The notes: generated from the sequence alone by a model not told the origin. A stretch of DNA of 60,000 bases from Apostichopus japonicus (GCF_037975245.1 NC_092561.1:6066001-6126000), one strand, 5' to 3'. Shown: positions 14,590 through 27,595, counted from the first letter of the stretch. Translations and numbers: made by a program.

Positions 14590-14765
14590 AAACACCACGA
14601 AAATAGCTGCCTTTAATCCTGTAGGATTAGACGTCTCTATGTTGTAAATGTTTCTTATGGCTTCAGACTTAGCGGGCTCTAATTCCAAAGGCGAGGTAAG
14701 CTTGAAATATATGTTGATTCCCTCGGAGTGTATACTTAAAGAGATATACACTTCATGGAAAATCC
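14590..14765. repeat. Dispersed repeat, copy 1 (pair with 16600-16760)
   Basis: Shares GGATTAGA, GTAAATGTTTCT, GGCTTCAGACTTAG and CTCTAATTCCAAAG in the same order with 16600-16760. No coding potential is conserved between them: the second copy is frameshifted. Confidence 0.6.
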
Positions 14766-14925
14766 CTTTCCTACATATAACAAATACCTGTAATACCAGC
14801 CGCACGGATAAACTGAAGATATTTGTTTTTAGGTTCTATTTTTCGTTTAGATTTTAAAATTGTTAATGTATGACGTTAGTTTCACAGGGAATGAGCGAAA
14901 GTGATTCCAAAGAGACACAGTCATC

Positions 14926-15345
14926 TAAGTCAGTCAGTCTGTCCGTCAGTCAGTCTGTCAGCCTGTCAGTCTGTTAGTCAGTCTGCCAGTCAGTCAGTCT
15001 GTCAGTATGTCAGTCTGTCATTCTGTCTGTCAGTCAGTCTGCCAGTGTGTCGTGTCTGTCTGTCAGTCTGTCAGTCAGTCAGATAGTCAGTCTGTCAGTC
15101 GGTCAGTATGTCAATTGGTCAGTCGGTCAGTCAGTCGGTCAGTCAGTCAGTCGGTTAGTCAGTCGGTCTGTCTGTCAGTCGGTCAGTCTATCTGTCTGTC
15201 AGTCGGTCAGTCGGTTAGTCAGCCAGTCAGTCATTCTGTCAGTCGGCCAGTCTATCTGTCGGTTAGTCAGTCAGTCAGTCTGTCTGTCAGTCGGTCAGTC
15301 TATCTGTCTGTCAGTCGGTCGGTCAGTCGGTCAGTCAGTGACTTA
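14926..15345 (+). repeat. (GTCA)n/(GTCT)n imperfect tetranucleotide array
   Basis: GTCAGTCAGTCTGTCAGTCGG-type repeats run for about 420 bp. The Ser/Val/Gln-rich open frames are artefacts. Confidence 0.95.
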
Positions 15346-16599
15346 GGACCTTTAAGTTGTAGTTGTTGAAATGTTATGTTGGTATTGGACTTTCTCTGTT
15401 TTCAGAAAGTGCATCAGACGATATTAAAGCGGGTTTCATTTCTTTAGTAAACTAATTGTCTCAATGAGACACTTAAGTGGACATGGCAGTAAAATGCTTA
15501 TACCTTGAGTACGGGTGACTAGAGGCCCAACCGCGTTTGCTTCCCCACCCCCCCCCCTCCCTCCATTGGCAGACAGAATGTTGCACAAATTCCTATATAG
15601 TACAATACATACATGTATAACATGTATATGCGGTACAACCTAACCAGTCGAAAATTCTTGAACATCGCTTCAAAACTTGCAAAATATAGCACCATTTTGC
15701 ATCTTCGGACCCACTATTTTACTAAAATAGGTCAGGTGCCACCCATCCCTTCCCTACCAAACCCTCCCCTGAACGACTTAACATCTTAGACAACCCCCCC
15801 CCCCCCCTCCCTATAAACCCATTAAAAAAACTCTCCCTATGCGATATTAAACAGCTGAGTGTGGCGATAAAATACAGCTTGAGCACGGATGACCATGATA
15901 CTTTAACTGAGTACCGTGTTTTGAGCGCCAAAACGTATGGATTATGATTATGACGTCAGCGAACTTACGAATTATGATACTGTTGTCGTCAGCTGTGTCG
16001 TGGGATTTGAAAACGAAAATGGAATTTGGGTGTGTCATAATGAAACCGTGCATAGATTCATCAATCACCGTACTCGCCTATAGGATCATGTTAACATAAA
16101 AGAAACCAAACATGAGTGGACACAAAGGCGTGTAGGTGTTTATTCCTGTTTTGGGAAACACTCATTTAATCCGTTCGCAGGGGTCGCCAATGGAGAGTAT
16201 AGCCATGAGGCGAGTGAGCAGGGGGCCAAGCAACCTCGAAGCTGTATCAAACATGGATCACGAACCATATTTTCCATGGTCGTATTGTTCCAATTAGTTT
16301 CAATATGACTAATTGTTGTGTGGTGTCGATCTCAAAATAATGTGAGAATGACAAAAATCATCCGTACATTGTTATTGGCGGAAAATCTCCTACTAACATT
16401 TAATTCATTCGTTTAAAATAATGACACTTGATTCCATTCTACATTATATGTATTCCTTGTTTTCTCTTAACGATTTTCAAGCACAAAAACCCGGTAAAGT
16501 CAAGTGGTCTATTTTTTTGACCAACAACATATATAACAGCCAACTTCAATCAGTATGCACGGGCAAATCAAATTAGTATTCATGTAAGCAATCCAGAAG
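15346..16599. other. Intergenic, no gene seen
   Basis: C-tracts at 15547-15557 and 15795-15807 may mark transposon remnants. No gene is supported. Confidence 0.35.
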
Positions 16600-16760
16600 T
16601 ATGGAAATAGCTGTTGTAAATCCTGAAGGATTAGAGTTCTCTATATCGTAAATGTTTCTAATACGGCTTCAGACTTAGTGGACTCTAATTCCAAAGCCGA
16701 GAGAGCTATAAATAAATTTGGTTCATTCTGTATATTTTAAAGAGATAACCCAGATATTTC
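16600..16760. repeat. Dispersed repeat, copy 2 (pair with 14590-14765)
   Basis: Same block order as 14590-14765, with substitutions and indels. Confidence 0.6.
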
Positions 16761-16925
16761 GGCCAGGCTCAAAAATACATGCATGGTAAAGAGAGGAATT
16801 ACTCTGAAATTTCATTTTGCAGCAATTTAATGAGTATACGTGTGAGGAAAATCTCCACCAGTAATCCTAACGCCACCCCCTCCCCCTCCCCTTCTTCCTT
16901 AGGGGTGCCTTACTATTTTTGTTCA

Positions 16926-16967
16926 TCAGTTCAGTTCAGTTCAGTTCAGTTCAGTTCAGTTCAGTTA
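16926..16967 (+). repeat. (TTCAG)n pentanucleotide repeat
   Basis: About seven TTCAG units in tandem. Confidence 0.95.
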
Positions 16968-17139
16968 ATATATTTCGCATTTACATAGACATACAAAACA
17001 GTGCAGTAATAGTATATACAGGATACCAGAAAAAACATAAAATATTTATCAAAGCTAGTAACCCTTAGAAAAAGAAAGAAAATAACATAACAAAGTAAGA
17101 AAGAAAAACAAAATGTACAAAACAAAATTGACAATAATA

Positions 17140-17400
17140 TCAATCACGGTACTTGAAGGTTAGATAACTCTTTAGTTTACACTTAAATGAAGCAAATGAT
17201 TTCGAATGTCTAATACCAGTTGGGAGATTATTCCATATTTTATAACAGTAATTGTTTAGCAGAAAATGTCCATGTTTAGAGCGGTGTCTAGTGACAGAGA
17301 ATAGGACATTTGTTCTTGTGGCGTTCGGGATATTTTCATGAGAAGAAGGTTGGTATAGTTTCTAGAAAGTGGCAACCTAACACGCCAAAAATTATTCTTT
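17140..17400 (-). mobile_element. Non-LTR retrotransposon (LINE), C-terminal RT fragment
   Basis: The minus strand translates as IPNATRTNVLFSVTRH, then CYKIWNNLPTGIRHSKS, then FKCKLKSYL, ending in a stop at 17140-17142. The WNNLP...SF..FK.KLKSYL pattern is the usual extreme C-terminus of non-LTR reverse transcriptases. Upstream, RNYTNLL lies in another frame, so at least one frameshift breaks it. No catalytic RT core is present: this is a dead 5'-truncated copy. Confidence 0.75.
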
Positions 17401-18297
17401 ATATCGTTGACAACGCTAAAGCAAACTAAATTAAACAGTATATAGGAATGATATAAGGAAAAATATAGCAGAATATAGCAAACTATACGGGATTGTACCC
17501 TCCAATCAAAATTCCCTTTCATATTCGGACAATTGACCAAATTTATATAGAGTATTACTCCAAATAAGAATGCAATTAATCACCCTAATACATTCTCCAT
17601 TACTTTATTGTTTCACACCAAATGATAATGGCGGAGATTTACAAGGAATTTGATCAAATCCTAATCATTTCGTAAAATTTCGTCGCCCAGACGTATTTCA
17701 TAATTTTCAGACTTTTCGAATTTTACTTCAACATTTCGAGGGAAGAAAATTAATTTGATCCGTTTAACAAGTTTATGATATATATATTGTTACTGGATAT
17801 TAGTGAGCATATCCATCTAGCAGAAATGAAAAAAAATTAATGATCAAACTAAACGATACGTTATATATGGAAACAGTCACGTGTATGTTGTATCCGCCAG
17901 AAGTTAGGCCTTATACATAACCGTGGAAAAATAAGACTACAGAAAAGTAATGGGAGGTACGTTAGGATATGATATATTATGTCAAGTTGATGGCTGGATG
18001 CCGGGGAACGTGACGTGGATAATCTAAACTGGCGTGGAGGAGGACCCAAAATACGATACGAAAAAACAGGGTAAAGTCGTGATTTATCCATAGAAACGGA
18101 TCCTTCCGGTGAGGGGGGGGGGGGGGAGAGAGAAGAAAATATTTTGATGAAAAAACCCAGTGAACTATACTGATGGTGTTTTGGATTTTGCTTTCAAGAA
18201 AGGGAGTAATATTTTGCTTGGGGAACTTCTGTTAGTAGAATATAGTAGCCAGTGAGATTTTTAAGTAAAAGCCACAGTGACTAGGAGGGAAATAAGC

Positions 18298-18600
18298 GTG
18301 GTGGCCAATTGGCTAAGGCGTCGGATTCGTGATCCAAGGATTGCTGGTTCGATTCCTGCCTAGTTCATTACGTTGTGTCCTTGGGCAAGATGCTTTATCT
18401 CACTTGCCTCTCTCCACCCAGGGGTTAAATCGGTACCTGTGAGGTAACTTGTCATTGGGCGCAGTATATAACTGCTGCCGACTGGAGGGATTGTCTCTGG
18501 GACAGGTTATCATTGACCAGGGGTAATATAACGTCTGTAAAGCGCTTTAAGACCTATCGCCGGTATAAAGCGCTATATAAAAAGCAAATATTATTATTAT
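18298..18600 (+). repeat. tRNA-derived SINE, family C
   Basis: The head has an A-box-like TGGCCAATTGGCTAAGGCG and a B-box-like GGTTCGATTCC. The body follows with TTGTGTCCTTGGGCAAGATG and CTCTCCACCCAGGGGTTAAA. It ends in AAAGCGCTATATAAAAAGC and a TTATTATTA tail. A minus-strand relative lies at 58766-59058. Confidence 0.85.
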
Positions 18601-20250
18601 ATTGTTATTACTGAAGCCGGATGAGAGCGGGGGGGGGGGGGTGGGGGGTATGAATGAGTGTAAATGGGGGGCGGTCGGGGGACTCAACTATGTAGCCATT
18701 TGGATGTGATGAGGAGTTCCACGCAGAGAGGTGTGGGTATATTGACTAATGGACATTAACTTAAATAATGTGGGAAAGTAGGAATGAAGAAAGCATTGAT
18801 AACTGGGTCTTTTGGAGATTATTTAACTACAAACCGTTATTTGTATCGCTGATGAAGGGAAGGGGAGGGGTGGGGTGGGGGAGTTGAACCAGTTGACCAA
18901 AAATAAGTTGTATGTTATGTTGGAGGTTTCACAGATACAAAAGGACTGTTGTATCGTCTGATATATTCAAATTAAACTCAGAGCTCTGCTTTAAAATACT
19001 TTTATATTCGACGGTACTAGATACAGTAGATGAACACGACAACAAAAAACTTAAAAAGTAAGTGTTCCAGTTCTCTTCACATCCACAGCTGGTTTCTGTT
19101 TTCATATTCCCAAGGGTGCATGAGGCTGACTGGAATTATCCACTAAGAAACCAAGAAAGAAAGAAGCTGTAGTTCTCTATGCAATTGTGTTTACATTTGG
19201 ACAGGTTTAACCCTATTAATTAGCCATGAAGTCTTTTTATAGGATCATTATACACATGGTTGAAACAAATTTTATGGAATGATAAGCTAGCTCTCAAAAG
19301 AAGATAAGCATCCGAATTTCAATTGACTCGGGAGTGCATTGAAAGAGTTAATTCTTTGAGATTTTTCCCCGAGATAAATCTATTCGAAGAAAAATCCCAT
19401 TCTGCTTCAGAAATCACTCAAGGTGTATTTTATAATTTTTTTATATCTTGTGTGGAGAGAAGGTGATTAAAATTAGCATATTACATCAAAAGATGCTAGA
19501 ATACGTAATAAGGTATCAGCCTTTCAACATCACTAAAAGTGGTTTGCTTGAGGGGGAGGGGGGGAGGGGGAGGTTAAAAGTCATTAGCATACTCTACCCA
19601 AATCTGTTAGAATTCATACGTAGTATTATAGTCACGCATTTTCAGATTTAACACGAAACATGTTACTGTCACTTTCACACGAAAATGTTGATCCTTTATT
19701 GCTCTTTATTTCATATTCAATTAACCAACTAATTTATGAACGTGCCTTTGTTTGATCTGTAGCAAGCTAATTTCCTTTATCACTCGGTTTAAGTTTGGCA
19801 AAATTCCAGAAATCGATGACGCAACTGGACAAGCGTCATCAAACACCTTAGGATCATTGCTTTATGCAAATTCCTCCGAGCCACCCCCCCCCCCCAATGA
19901 AAAAAGAATATCTCATTTATTCGACTGATTGATAATCACGCAATATCAGGCTATTTACCCAGTAGTCACGATGTTATCCATTCTAGAATTTCTCGTGTAC
20001 TTCGTATGCAAAATACGACGGCTGACCCGTTGGTTCATCACAAGGTAAACAAATATGTCCTACAGTTTATATTGTCATACTATTCCGTTTGCCTTATTCG
20101 GGTTCATTACAAGTTGAAAGTAAAATTTAAACGTACTAGACTTTCTATGTAACTTATGATGCGTAAAACTTAATATCTTTGACACTTCTTTTTTTTTATA
20201 TATAAGAAAACAAGTGTAAAACATATAAGTATAAGTATAAATATATATAA

Positions 20251-20257
<7 letters not shown>
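18601..20257. other. Intergenic, no gene seen
   Basis: G-rich tracts at 18630-18660 and 18860-18885 and a C-tract at 19885-19895. No gene or intact element recognised. Confidence 0.35.
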
Positions 20258-20282
<25 letters not shown>

Positions 20283-20312
20283 TTAAATATATTTATTCAT
20301 TTATATATATAT

Positions 20313-20353
<41 letters not shown>
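20258..20353. repeat. (CA)n/(TA)n microsatellite
   Basis: ACACACAC passes into a TA run with short interruptions. Confidence 0.9.
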
Positions 20354-20356
<3 letters not shown>

Positions 20357-23285
20357 TGATTGCTCATGTAGGTATAGATCTATTACCAGACACAACGTAC
20401 AGAAATTAAGCCTCTTGTTTGCACTTGTAACATGTCCAAAATTGTCTTCTACACATTGAATCTTATTTGATCATATACCAAAATAGCATATTTGCTAGTG
20501 TAGAGTGCATGTGACTCTTTCAAGTTTGTGTACAGCTAACTGCATGGATAATGAGTTTGAAATGTTCTGCTCATCGATAGAATCTAAAAAAAGGCATTTG
20601 ACTCTGATTATATCTGATTTTAAGAAGATTGGAGTTAGGCTGTAATAAAAAAGGTTACTCACCCTAAATACATCTTCTTCTTCTTGCAGGTGTAGCAATG
20701 CTGCATTGTTATAGAATTGAATACCTTATGTGTTTGATGAAGATCGCCGATGTGAGACTCTTTTGTACGATCGAGGAACAAGATCACAGTTTAAACCCAA
20801 ATTTAGTTTGTTTACTACACTCAGACAGCTATTCAAATCCAAGTTGGATGTTTATTGCCCTTTATTTTCTTTCTTTCTTCTCCTCTTCCTTCTTTTTTCT
20901 TTGTGTACAGGTGTGTAAGTTCAACACTCAGTTATATCGTGTGGAAATCTTTACACTGTTGCCGAGGTTCCACTTTGGAAGTATTTTCAAAGAAACAAAA
21001 CGATGCCCTGATAGAAAATGAAGAACAGACAATACTAAAAAAGAAGCGACACGGCTATTGTATATCAATAACAATAGTCGCCAGTATATATAAACAGCCT
21101 TGAATTAAAGCCGTTTTCTTGTGAAAGGACTGAGTTGTTTGCAACTACCGGATTTTATAGGACAATAGATGGATGGATTTATCAAGACCAGTCCCCAAGG
21201 ACAAGGATTATACCAAAAGAGGAGTCACTCTATAGCGGTCGATGGAAGCCTCAATAGCGGTCATTATCAACAACGGATTCTTTGAGTTTGGCATCCTTCC
21301 TTAGTAACCAAACCATACATCTCAAATTAATTTGTTAACTATTCAAGCACGTTACTACAAAATATTGAGTTAGTTTGATTGTCCTGAATGGAGGTTTTAA
21401 ATAAAATTTAAAAAAAGATGAATTCGTACATCCCTCCCTCACCCCACCCCATTCCCCATCATCCTCTGGAAAAATTTCTTAACTAATATCACGTATAAAT
21501 TGGCATAAAAGACAATTATTTGTCGAAAAAGATAATAGTTGACAGGAAGCTTAGAAATTATCAGCATATACATAGATGTGTATAGATGATATATCCTGTT
21601 ATCTGGGTTCAAATTGTCATCATCTAATTTTTGTATTATCATTATTACTATTATTATTATTATTATTATTGTCATCTTAATGAGGGTAGTCCTGCTCAGT
21701 GCAGAAGCACTGCTTTCCAGAGGAGCCCTCGAATCTAATGCAGGCGCGGCGGAGCCGTGAGGGGTGGGGAAAGATTCCCACCGTTTGTGAAAAAAACCTC
21801 AAATTGCCCCTTTCCTGAAATAACCCCCCTCCCCCCTTGGTTTTGTAAAAAGGTATCCTATATATTCTATTTGTAGTTAAAAACATGCCCTAGAATTTTG
21901 CTTTCAATTTTCATAAAATTGTCCCACTGCACTTGGACGTTTTCCGTCTCCCCCCTCCCCACCCACACACTTTTCCATTCCAGAGTGTCGCTCCTCTCGA
22001 TCAAGTGGCGTCCAATAAGTCGGTGTAGCAATATATTTCGTCCCCCTGTACAATCCAGGATAAAACTGTCCTAGGGAGAATAGGACATTATGTACCACTT
22101 AACAGTGACCGGGGAGACGAAATATACTGCGCACAACGGCAAATAAATAGCCTGACTTCCGGAATTTCGAGTTTCTGTAATTGGTAAATGAAAGAACCCA
22201 TTCCCCATCAGATACAGCAAAGTTCATTATTGTGATAGGAAATATAGCGGGCGTAGAAGCTTTCGTGAACTCGTGCTGTGGTCGAAAAATAGTATGCCAC
22301 ATATATGTGAGTTGTTATCTGTTAACTTGGCAGATTGGTCAAGAAATAAGTCATTTCTGGGGAGAATTGAACTTTACTATAACACAAGCCCTTTGCTCAC
22401 AAGTCCTCTAGCTACCAGGATTTTTAAATCATTGGCCCCACATCTCCCAGCCTCCTCCCAGTTTACTAAGGCTCATCAAGAGAGGATTTTAGATTATATT
22501 TCTATTCGGCCAGGATACCTGAGAAGGAGGTCCTTATAATAACTGAATCGAGGGTTTAGGGTGTGTTCATCTCCGTTCCCGTGTTATCACTTTAACCTAT
22601 ACATAGCTAAACATTCTCAGGGGTTTTTCGTGAATTTTAAGCTGACCAGTTTCCTGTTGAGCAAATCACAACAAATCTCTAAGGTATGTGTATATTACTA
22701 CCGTACATGACATTTCTGCAACTCCTTCACTTTGCACGCATCACTTCAACTGAAAAGACTTCGTTGTCAACCATATACTTAAAAGGATTAAAGTGTCGAA
22801 TCTACAACAAACTTTTTGAAAAGGAAAAGGAAAACACTATTTTCTGTTCATCTTCCAATCACTGATTTTCTTTAGAACCTCGAGCTTAGCTTTTCGTGTT
22901 CGTTTATACTACTGTCTTTGAAGATAACAAAAGGTTAGAGGTAAATGCATTATCTATTGTGTGATTACATAGAACTTGTCAGACACCGCTTGTCTGCGAC
23001 GCCTTGTAGTCTTTAATCCAAACGCAATTTTGGAGAGGGGAAAAGGGAACGGCCACCAAATTATAGGGTTATAGGTAAAGTAGTTAACACAGAGCATTAA
23101 ACAGCCCGGGAGATGTCGAAACCTAATAAAGGTCAGACGGAAGAAAGACACACAAAAAAAGAAGCAGTTGTATTATGAAACTAAGATTCTTCTCTTTGCA
23201 ACAAATGGAACCAATTTATTTTGTGTTTTATTCTTATTTTACTCACTGTTATTTAAATGTTTATATGTTTTAATTTCTGATTTCT
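20354..23285. other. Intergenic, no gene seen
   Basis: Several open frames of 60-107 codons occur, none with a recognisable domain, conserved motif or supported splice site. Short ATT-type repeats lie near 21640-21670. Confidence 0.35.
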
Positions 23286-23973
23286 TTAAAGTCTCAATGT
23301 GTGTTTTTGCCAAATTTTAAATTCGACATTTCCAGCTTTCTGCCCTAAAAGCACAATGAAAATAACACCGTTCTATGCAATTTTATAATTATTAATAATC
23401 ATTATCTTTATTGAGTTATCTGCCGTTAAACATCTTGAGCTGAATCAAATTCGCCAGATTTTTAAACGAGTCCGTAGATTCTACAAACTTCATTCAAAAT
23501 TTGCAAGACCCACCCAACAGATCATGCACCAATCAAATCTCTCTGTTTCGTTTACGACTGTTAGGCCTGTGTGCTAGCATGTGTTAGGTCCATTCTCTTG
23601 AATAGTATATATCTTTCTTTCGACGTTCTCTATGTAGCATGGGAAATTGTGTCATGTCCTTCCATTGCAAGGAATAAACAGGTGTTTTCAGACGTTTCTG
23701 ACGTGAAATTGGGTCAAAACAGTGGACGATACGAGTATAAATAGGGTACAATTTTGTGTAATGAACATGCTGATATGGGCGGTCGCAGTGATTTTGCGGT
23801 AAATCGTTCGCGCCAGAAGGGCAACAGAAAATTAGTTTCCAAGTTCTTTAGATTGCGACAGCTTTTCACCAATAAACCCACCTGGTCATAGTGTATTTAG
23901 AATGAGATATATTAAATCTGCTTCGGAAGTTCGTTTTCCAAAAATCATCAACAAACACACATTGAGACTTGAA
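23286..23973. mobile_element. TTAA-target MITE (piggyBac-like), copy 1
   Basis: Inverted ends AGTCTCAATGTGTGTTT and its complement AAACACACATTGAGACT bound a 680-bp element (23290-23969). The left flank is TTAA and the right is TGAA, a one-base-decayed duplication. The interior matches 44317-44908 in inverted orientation: CTGATATGGGCGGTCGCAGT here and ACTGCGACCGCCCATATCAG there. No transposase frame is present. Confidence 0.75.
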
Positions 23974-26350
23974 TTGTAAATTAAGTTTGTGGGCCTCATG
24001 AAAGATTAGCATTTTTTGTTTGTATCGCTAAATGACTTTTACCCTTGAAAGTTGAAAATAAACTAACTACACATCATTCCCTTTTTTTCAACTTTATACA
24101 AAACATTAAAGGTAGGTACTTACACATGCTTGCGTGTAGACCTACTTAAAGACAAGTATGTGACAAAATGTACAGTAACTAATTGACGGTTAGACTTGTA
24201 TCTGGGGGACCCCCTTACGACCCCTACAGTGAGGGTCGGCTTCAGTTACTCCATGACAACCCTCACATTGTATCCTGGACCAGGCCCATGACTTTCAGTT
24301 GGTGTTTTATAATTTGGAAACATGTTTTTTTTTCTATTTAAAAGATGTCCACGTGAGTCAGACTTAAATAGCTGTGATGTAATATTTCGAGAGGTATTTT
24401 AATTACATCAGTGAAATAAATGAGACAAGAGAAAGTTGCCTATTTTGGCTACCTGAATTAGGATGCCCATACCCACTTCCCCCCCCCCCCCCCCCGCTTG
24501 TCGATCTCACCCAAAATTCAGCAACAGCACAACCTTGCGTGTAGACCTAATTATATAGAGCGCAAACTATATAGGGCGCAAAGTATAGAAGGCCCGACCC
24601 AAGAGTGGGTCGCGAAAATTCTTCTGTGGGTCGCGGGATATTCCGGACGTCTGAACACGTATCCATAGTTTTAACATGCATGCTGACAAAGATCGTTTCA
24701 GATGTTATTTGTTTTTAAATCAAGTCCATATAGTCCCAGCAAGCTTCCAAGCATACTGAGCCTCGATTCTGACAGACGAGGCTCTGGTGGGTCCTAGCTT
24801 AGTCCACACGGAAGACCATGAGTGATGGGCAAAACAAAACTTTTAGTTATTGAAATAGAATGATAAAAATTACATTTTTTTTTATTATCTCACATCGGGA
24901 CGGTCGTTATCAAAATGGGGCCAATGTGGGTGTTTTTATATCTTACTGTTTCCCTTTTAATCTTTGACGCCTTTAATACCCCTTTAACACATAAAAGCCT
25001 GTAATTGTGGATGTAATGAGTTTGACTGGGCTTAAAGTCAACATATGTTAAATATTCTTTCATCATGAGTTTACACCACTGGAATAATTGCTTATCAAGC
25101 TGGTGATTAAAGAAATGTGTCCCCTTAGGCTGGTCAAAAGACGATTAATAAGACAGGACACATTCTTTAATGTTTCTTCTTCTGCCTCTTCTTCTTCTTC
25201 ATATTCTTCTTCTGTTTTTTCCTCATCTTCTGCTTCTCCTTCTAGTTCCACAAAGAGAGACATGGTTTAAGTGATTTGTAACCTTTTTTTGACTCGTATG
25301 TTTAACTGAGGAAACCTTACTAAGGATCTCCACTATTGTAGCATTTAAAGATTTAATCGAACCTTTAAACGAAACCTTAAAAATATTCCTTCAAAGTGGT
25401 TGGAAGGACGCACGGAAAGAAGAAATAAGATCCTCTCCCTTAGGAGTGATTTCACGATTCAATTATCATTTAATTGACCCAGTCTTATTGTATGCATTGT
25501 TCCTCACATACAGATTTTTTTCTTCCTTTTTTTAGTTTGAAAAGAATTGTCACTGTTGCAAAGCATCTTTAAAAAATAACGAAGAAGAAGAAGGAAAAGG
25601 GGAACATTGCATTTAAATCAACCAATATTGAAACAGATAATAGGTTACAACTGTATTCCATGCTTTTTAGAATTGCCAAGAAAGCAAAACCTAATGAGAT
25701 TTTCTTCTGATGTATACATTATATATAGCGCCTTTAAAGAGGAACGTGTTGAATCAGCGAGAGCTTCTTCCCTTTATACGAATATTGTGCAGGATAGGCG
25801 GCGCTATATATGGTCCCGGTTAGTATACTATTGGTAATGCTGTTGGCATTATAAACAAGGAAACCTGTCAGCATGAGATGTCGTTGGTTGGAGCCCTGGT
25901 CGGTTAAACCAAGGTGGCATTTTCTCGACCTGCAGGAGCATGTAATCCAATCGTGTGGCCGGTAAACACCCTACCCCTTCCTTTTCAAACCACAAACAAA
26001 AATAAAGCAGATATTGCAAAATATTGCGTGTAGACCTACCGGTTAGTTGTGGCCTAAATATGGCTCGGAATGCAACATTTCACGTCGGATATTTCATTTC
26101 TTTCTGGGGTATGACCTCCTGACAATCACAACATCGTTGTCGGCTTCAACGAATCCAGGGCCATATCCCCATCTTTTCTAAATTTCTGTATCCGTCCCTA
26201 ATTACATGCAATAGTAGCTTCTTGGTGTCGCACTGGTAACAAGGCCTTTCATGCAAGTAGGTATACCATATCATCGAATGCCATGGAAACAAATTAATGA
26301 AAATAAATTAGTCAAAAGCTCTTGTACAATTATATATGTCAGCTAAAACA
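23974..26350. other. Intergenic, repeat remnants but no gene seen
   Basis: The core TTGCGTGTAGACCTA occurs at about 24130, 24536 and 26024, suggesting diverged copies of one dispersed family. CGACCCAAGAGTGGGTCG near 24594 is a short perfect hairpin. An (AAG/CTT)-rich stretch at 25170-25250 gives acidic or Ser-rich artefact frames. Confidence 0.4.
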
Positions 26351-26429
26351 GAACACAGGGGCGGATTGGGGATTTAAAAAGAGTATGTGGAGTATACAGT
26401 CCATGGGGTCATTGAAGCCGAATCCCATG

Positions 26430-26745
26430 TGGGGGGGGGGGGGCGTGGGGGAGGCCTGGGGTGAATACTGACCGATAGTTTATTCTGAGGTATAATTATT
26501 CTCTAAATTAGATCTATAATATAGGATCTACACGCAAGGCTTTGTTAATTTTTATTTGTTGTGGGGTTGCAGAAGGTAAGGGTTGGGTGGGGGGGGGGGA
26601 GGCGTGAAGTGAATACTGACCGTTAGTGTATTCTGAGGTATAATTAGTCTATAAATTAGATCTATAATATATGATATACACGCAAGGCGTGGTTCATTTT
26701 TATTTGTTGTGGGGTTGAAGAGGGCACGGATGGGGGGGGGGGGTT
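26430..26745 (+). repeat. Tandem duplication, about 160-bp unit, two copies
   Basis: Each unit has a G-tract, GTGAATACTGACCG, TTCTGAGGTATAATTA, TTAGATCTATAATAT, ACACGCAAGGC and TTTATTTGTTGTGGGGTTG. The second starts near 26590. Confidence 0.85.
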
Positions 26746-26956
26746 CCCCTCCCATGGATGTACATGGTAGCGATTTCAGGACTTACCTTAGGTGCCCAAG
26801 AATCGAACAGTTCATCATTGAAACAATCTGGTTTTGTACAATGGTATACCGTATATACTGTTGTCATTGTGCATCAGATTTAGTGCAAACCATTGAGTGT
26901 AGTCCATGACAGAAAGATAAGACCTATGCTAATACTTAACTGCAGTATTAATGATG

Positions 26957-27595
26957 TAAACATTATGCTATTAATTTTGTTGTTGTTATTGAGATTGAGA
27001 GTAGAATCCTTTCAATATTATTACAGTCAGGCTTCTTTCATACATTTTAATATAACATAAATTATATGATGGATTTTTTATATTTTGATGGCCGGTAACA
27101 GCCTCGCTCGTGCACGGAGTCCACGTGGACGAAGGCCTATTAAATTTGAACTGCATTGACGTTAAACACGCTATTTATGGTTTCATTGAAAATGACAGAA
27201 AAAAATCCTTTCAATATATATATCATCAAGATTTTCTTAATAAACTCTAATACAGCCTAAATTTTGGATTTTTGTGAACATTATGCTATTAATTTTGTTG
27301 TTGATGTTGTTGTTGAGAATGAGAGGAGAATCCTTTCAATATTACAATCAGGCTTCTTTTATACATTTTAATATAACATAAATTATATGATGGATTTTTT
27401 TTAATTTGATAGCCGGTAACAGCCTCGTGCACGGAGTCCATGCACGTAGACGAAGGCCTATTAAATTTGAACTGCATTGACGTAAAACACGCTATTTGTG
27501 GTTTCATTGAGAATGACAGAAAAAAATCCTTTCAATATAAATATATCATCAAGATTTTCTTAATAAACTCTAATACAGCCTAAATTTTGGATTTT
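26957..27595 (+). repeat. Tandem duplication, 318-bp unit, two copies
   Basis: CATTATGCTATTAATTTTGT starts at about 26961 and again at 27279. Both copies contain GCCGGTAACAGCCTCG, GACGAAGGCCTATTAAATTT and TCTAATACAGCCTAAATTTT. They differ by few substitutions and indels, so the duplication is recent. Confidence 0.9.

Noticed and set aside
14901-15369. Ser/Val/Gln-rich frames
   Set aside because: GTCA/GTCT tetranucleotide repeat in several frames at once.
22273-22539. 88-codon plus-strand open frame
   Set aside because: Ordinary composition, but no recognised domain, no supported splice sites and no repeat partner in the window; not enough to call a gene.
25063-25263. Glu-rich minus-strand frame resembling an acidic protein
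   Set aside because: CTT/CTTCTT simple repeat; no splice or start context and no homologous motif.
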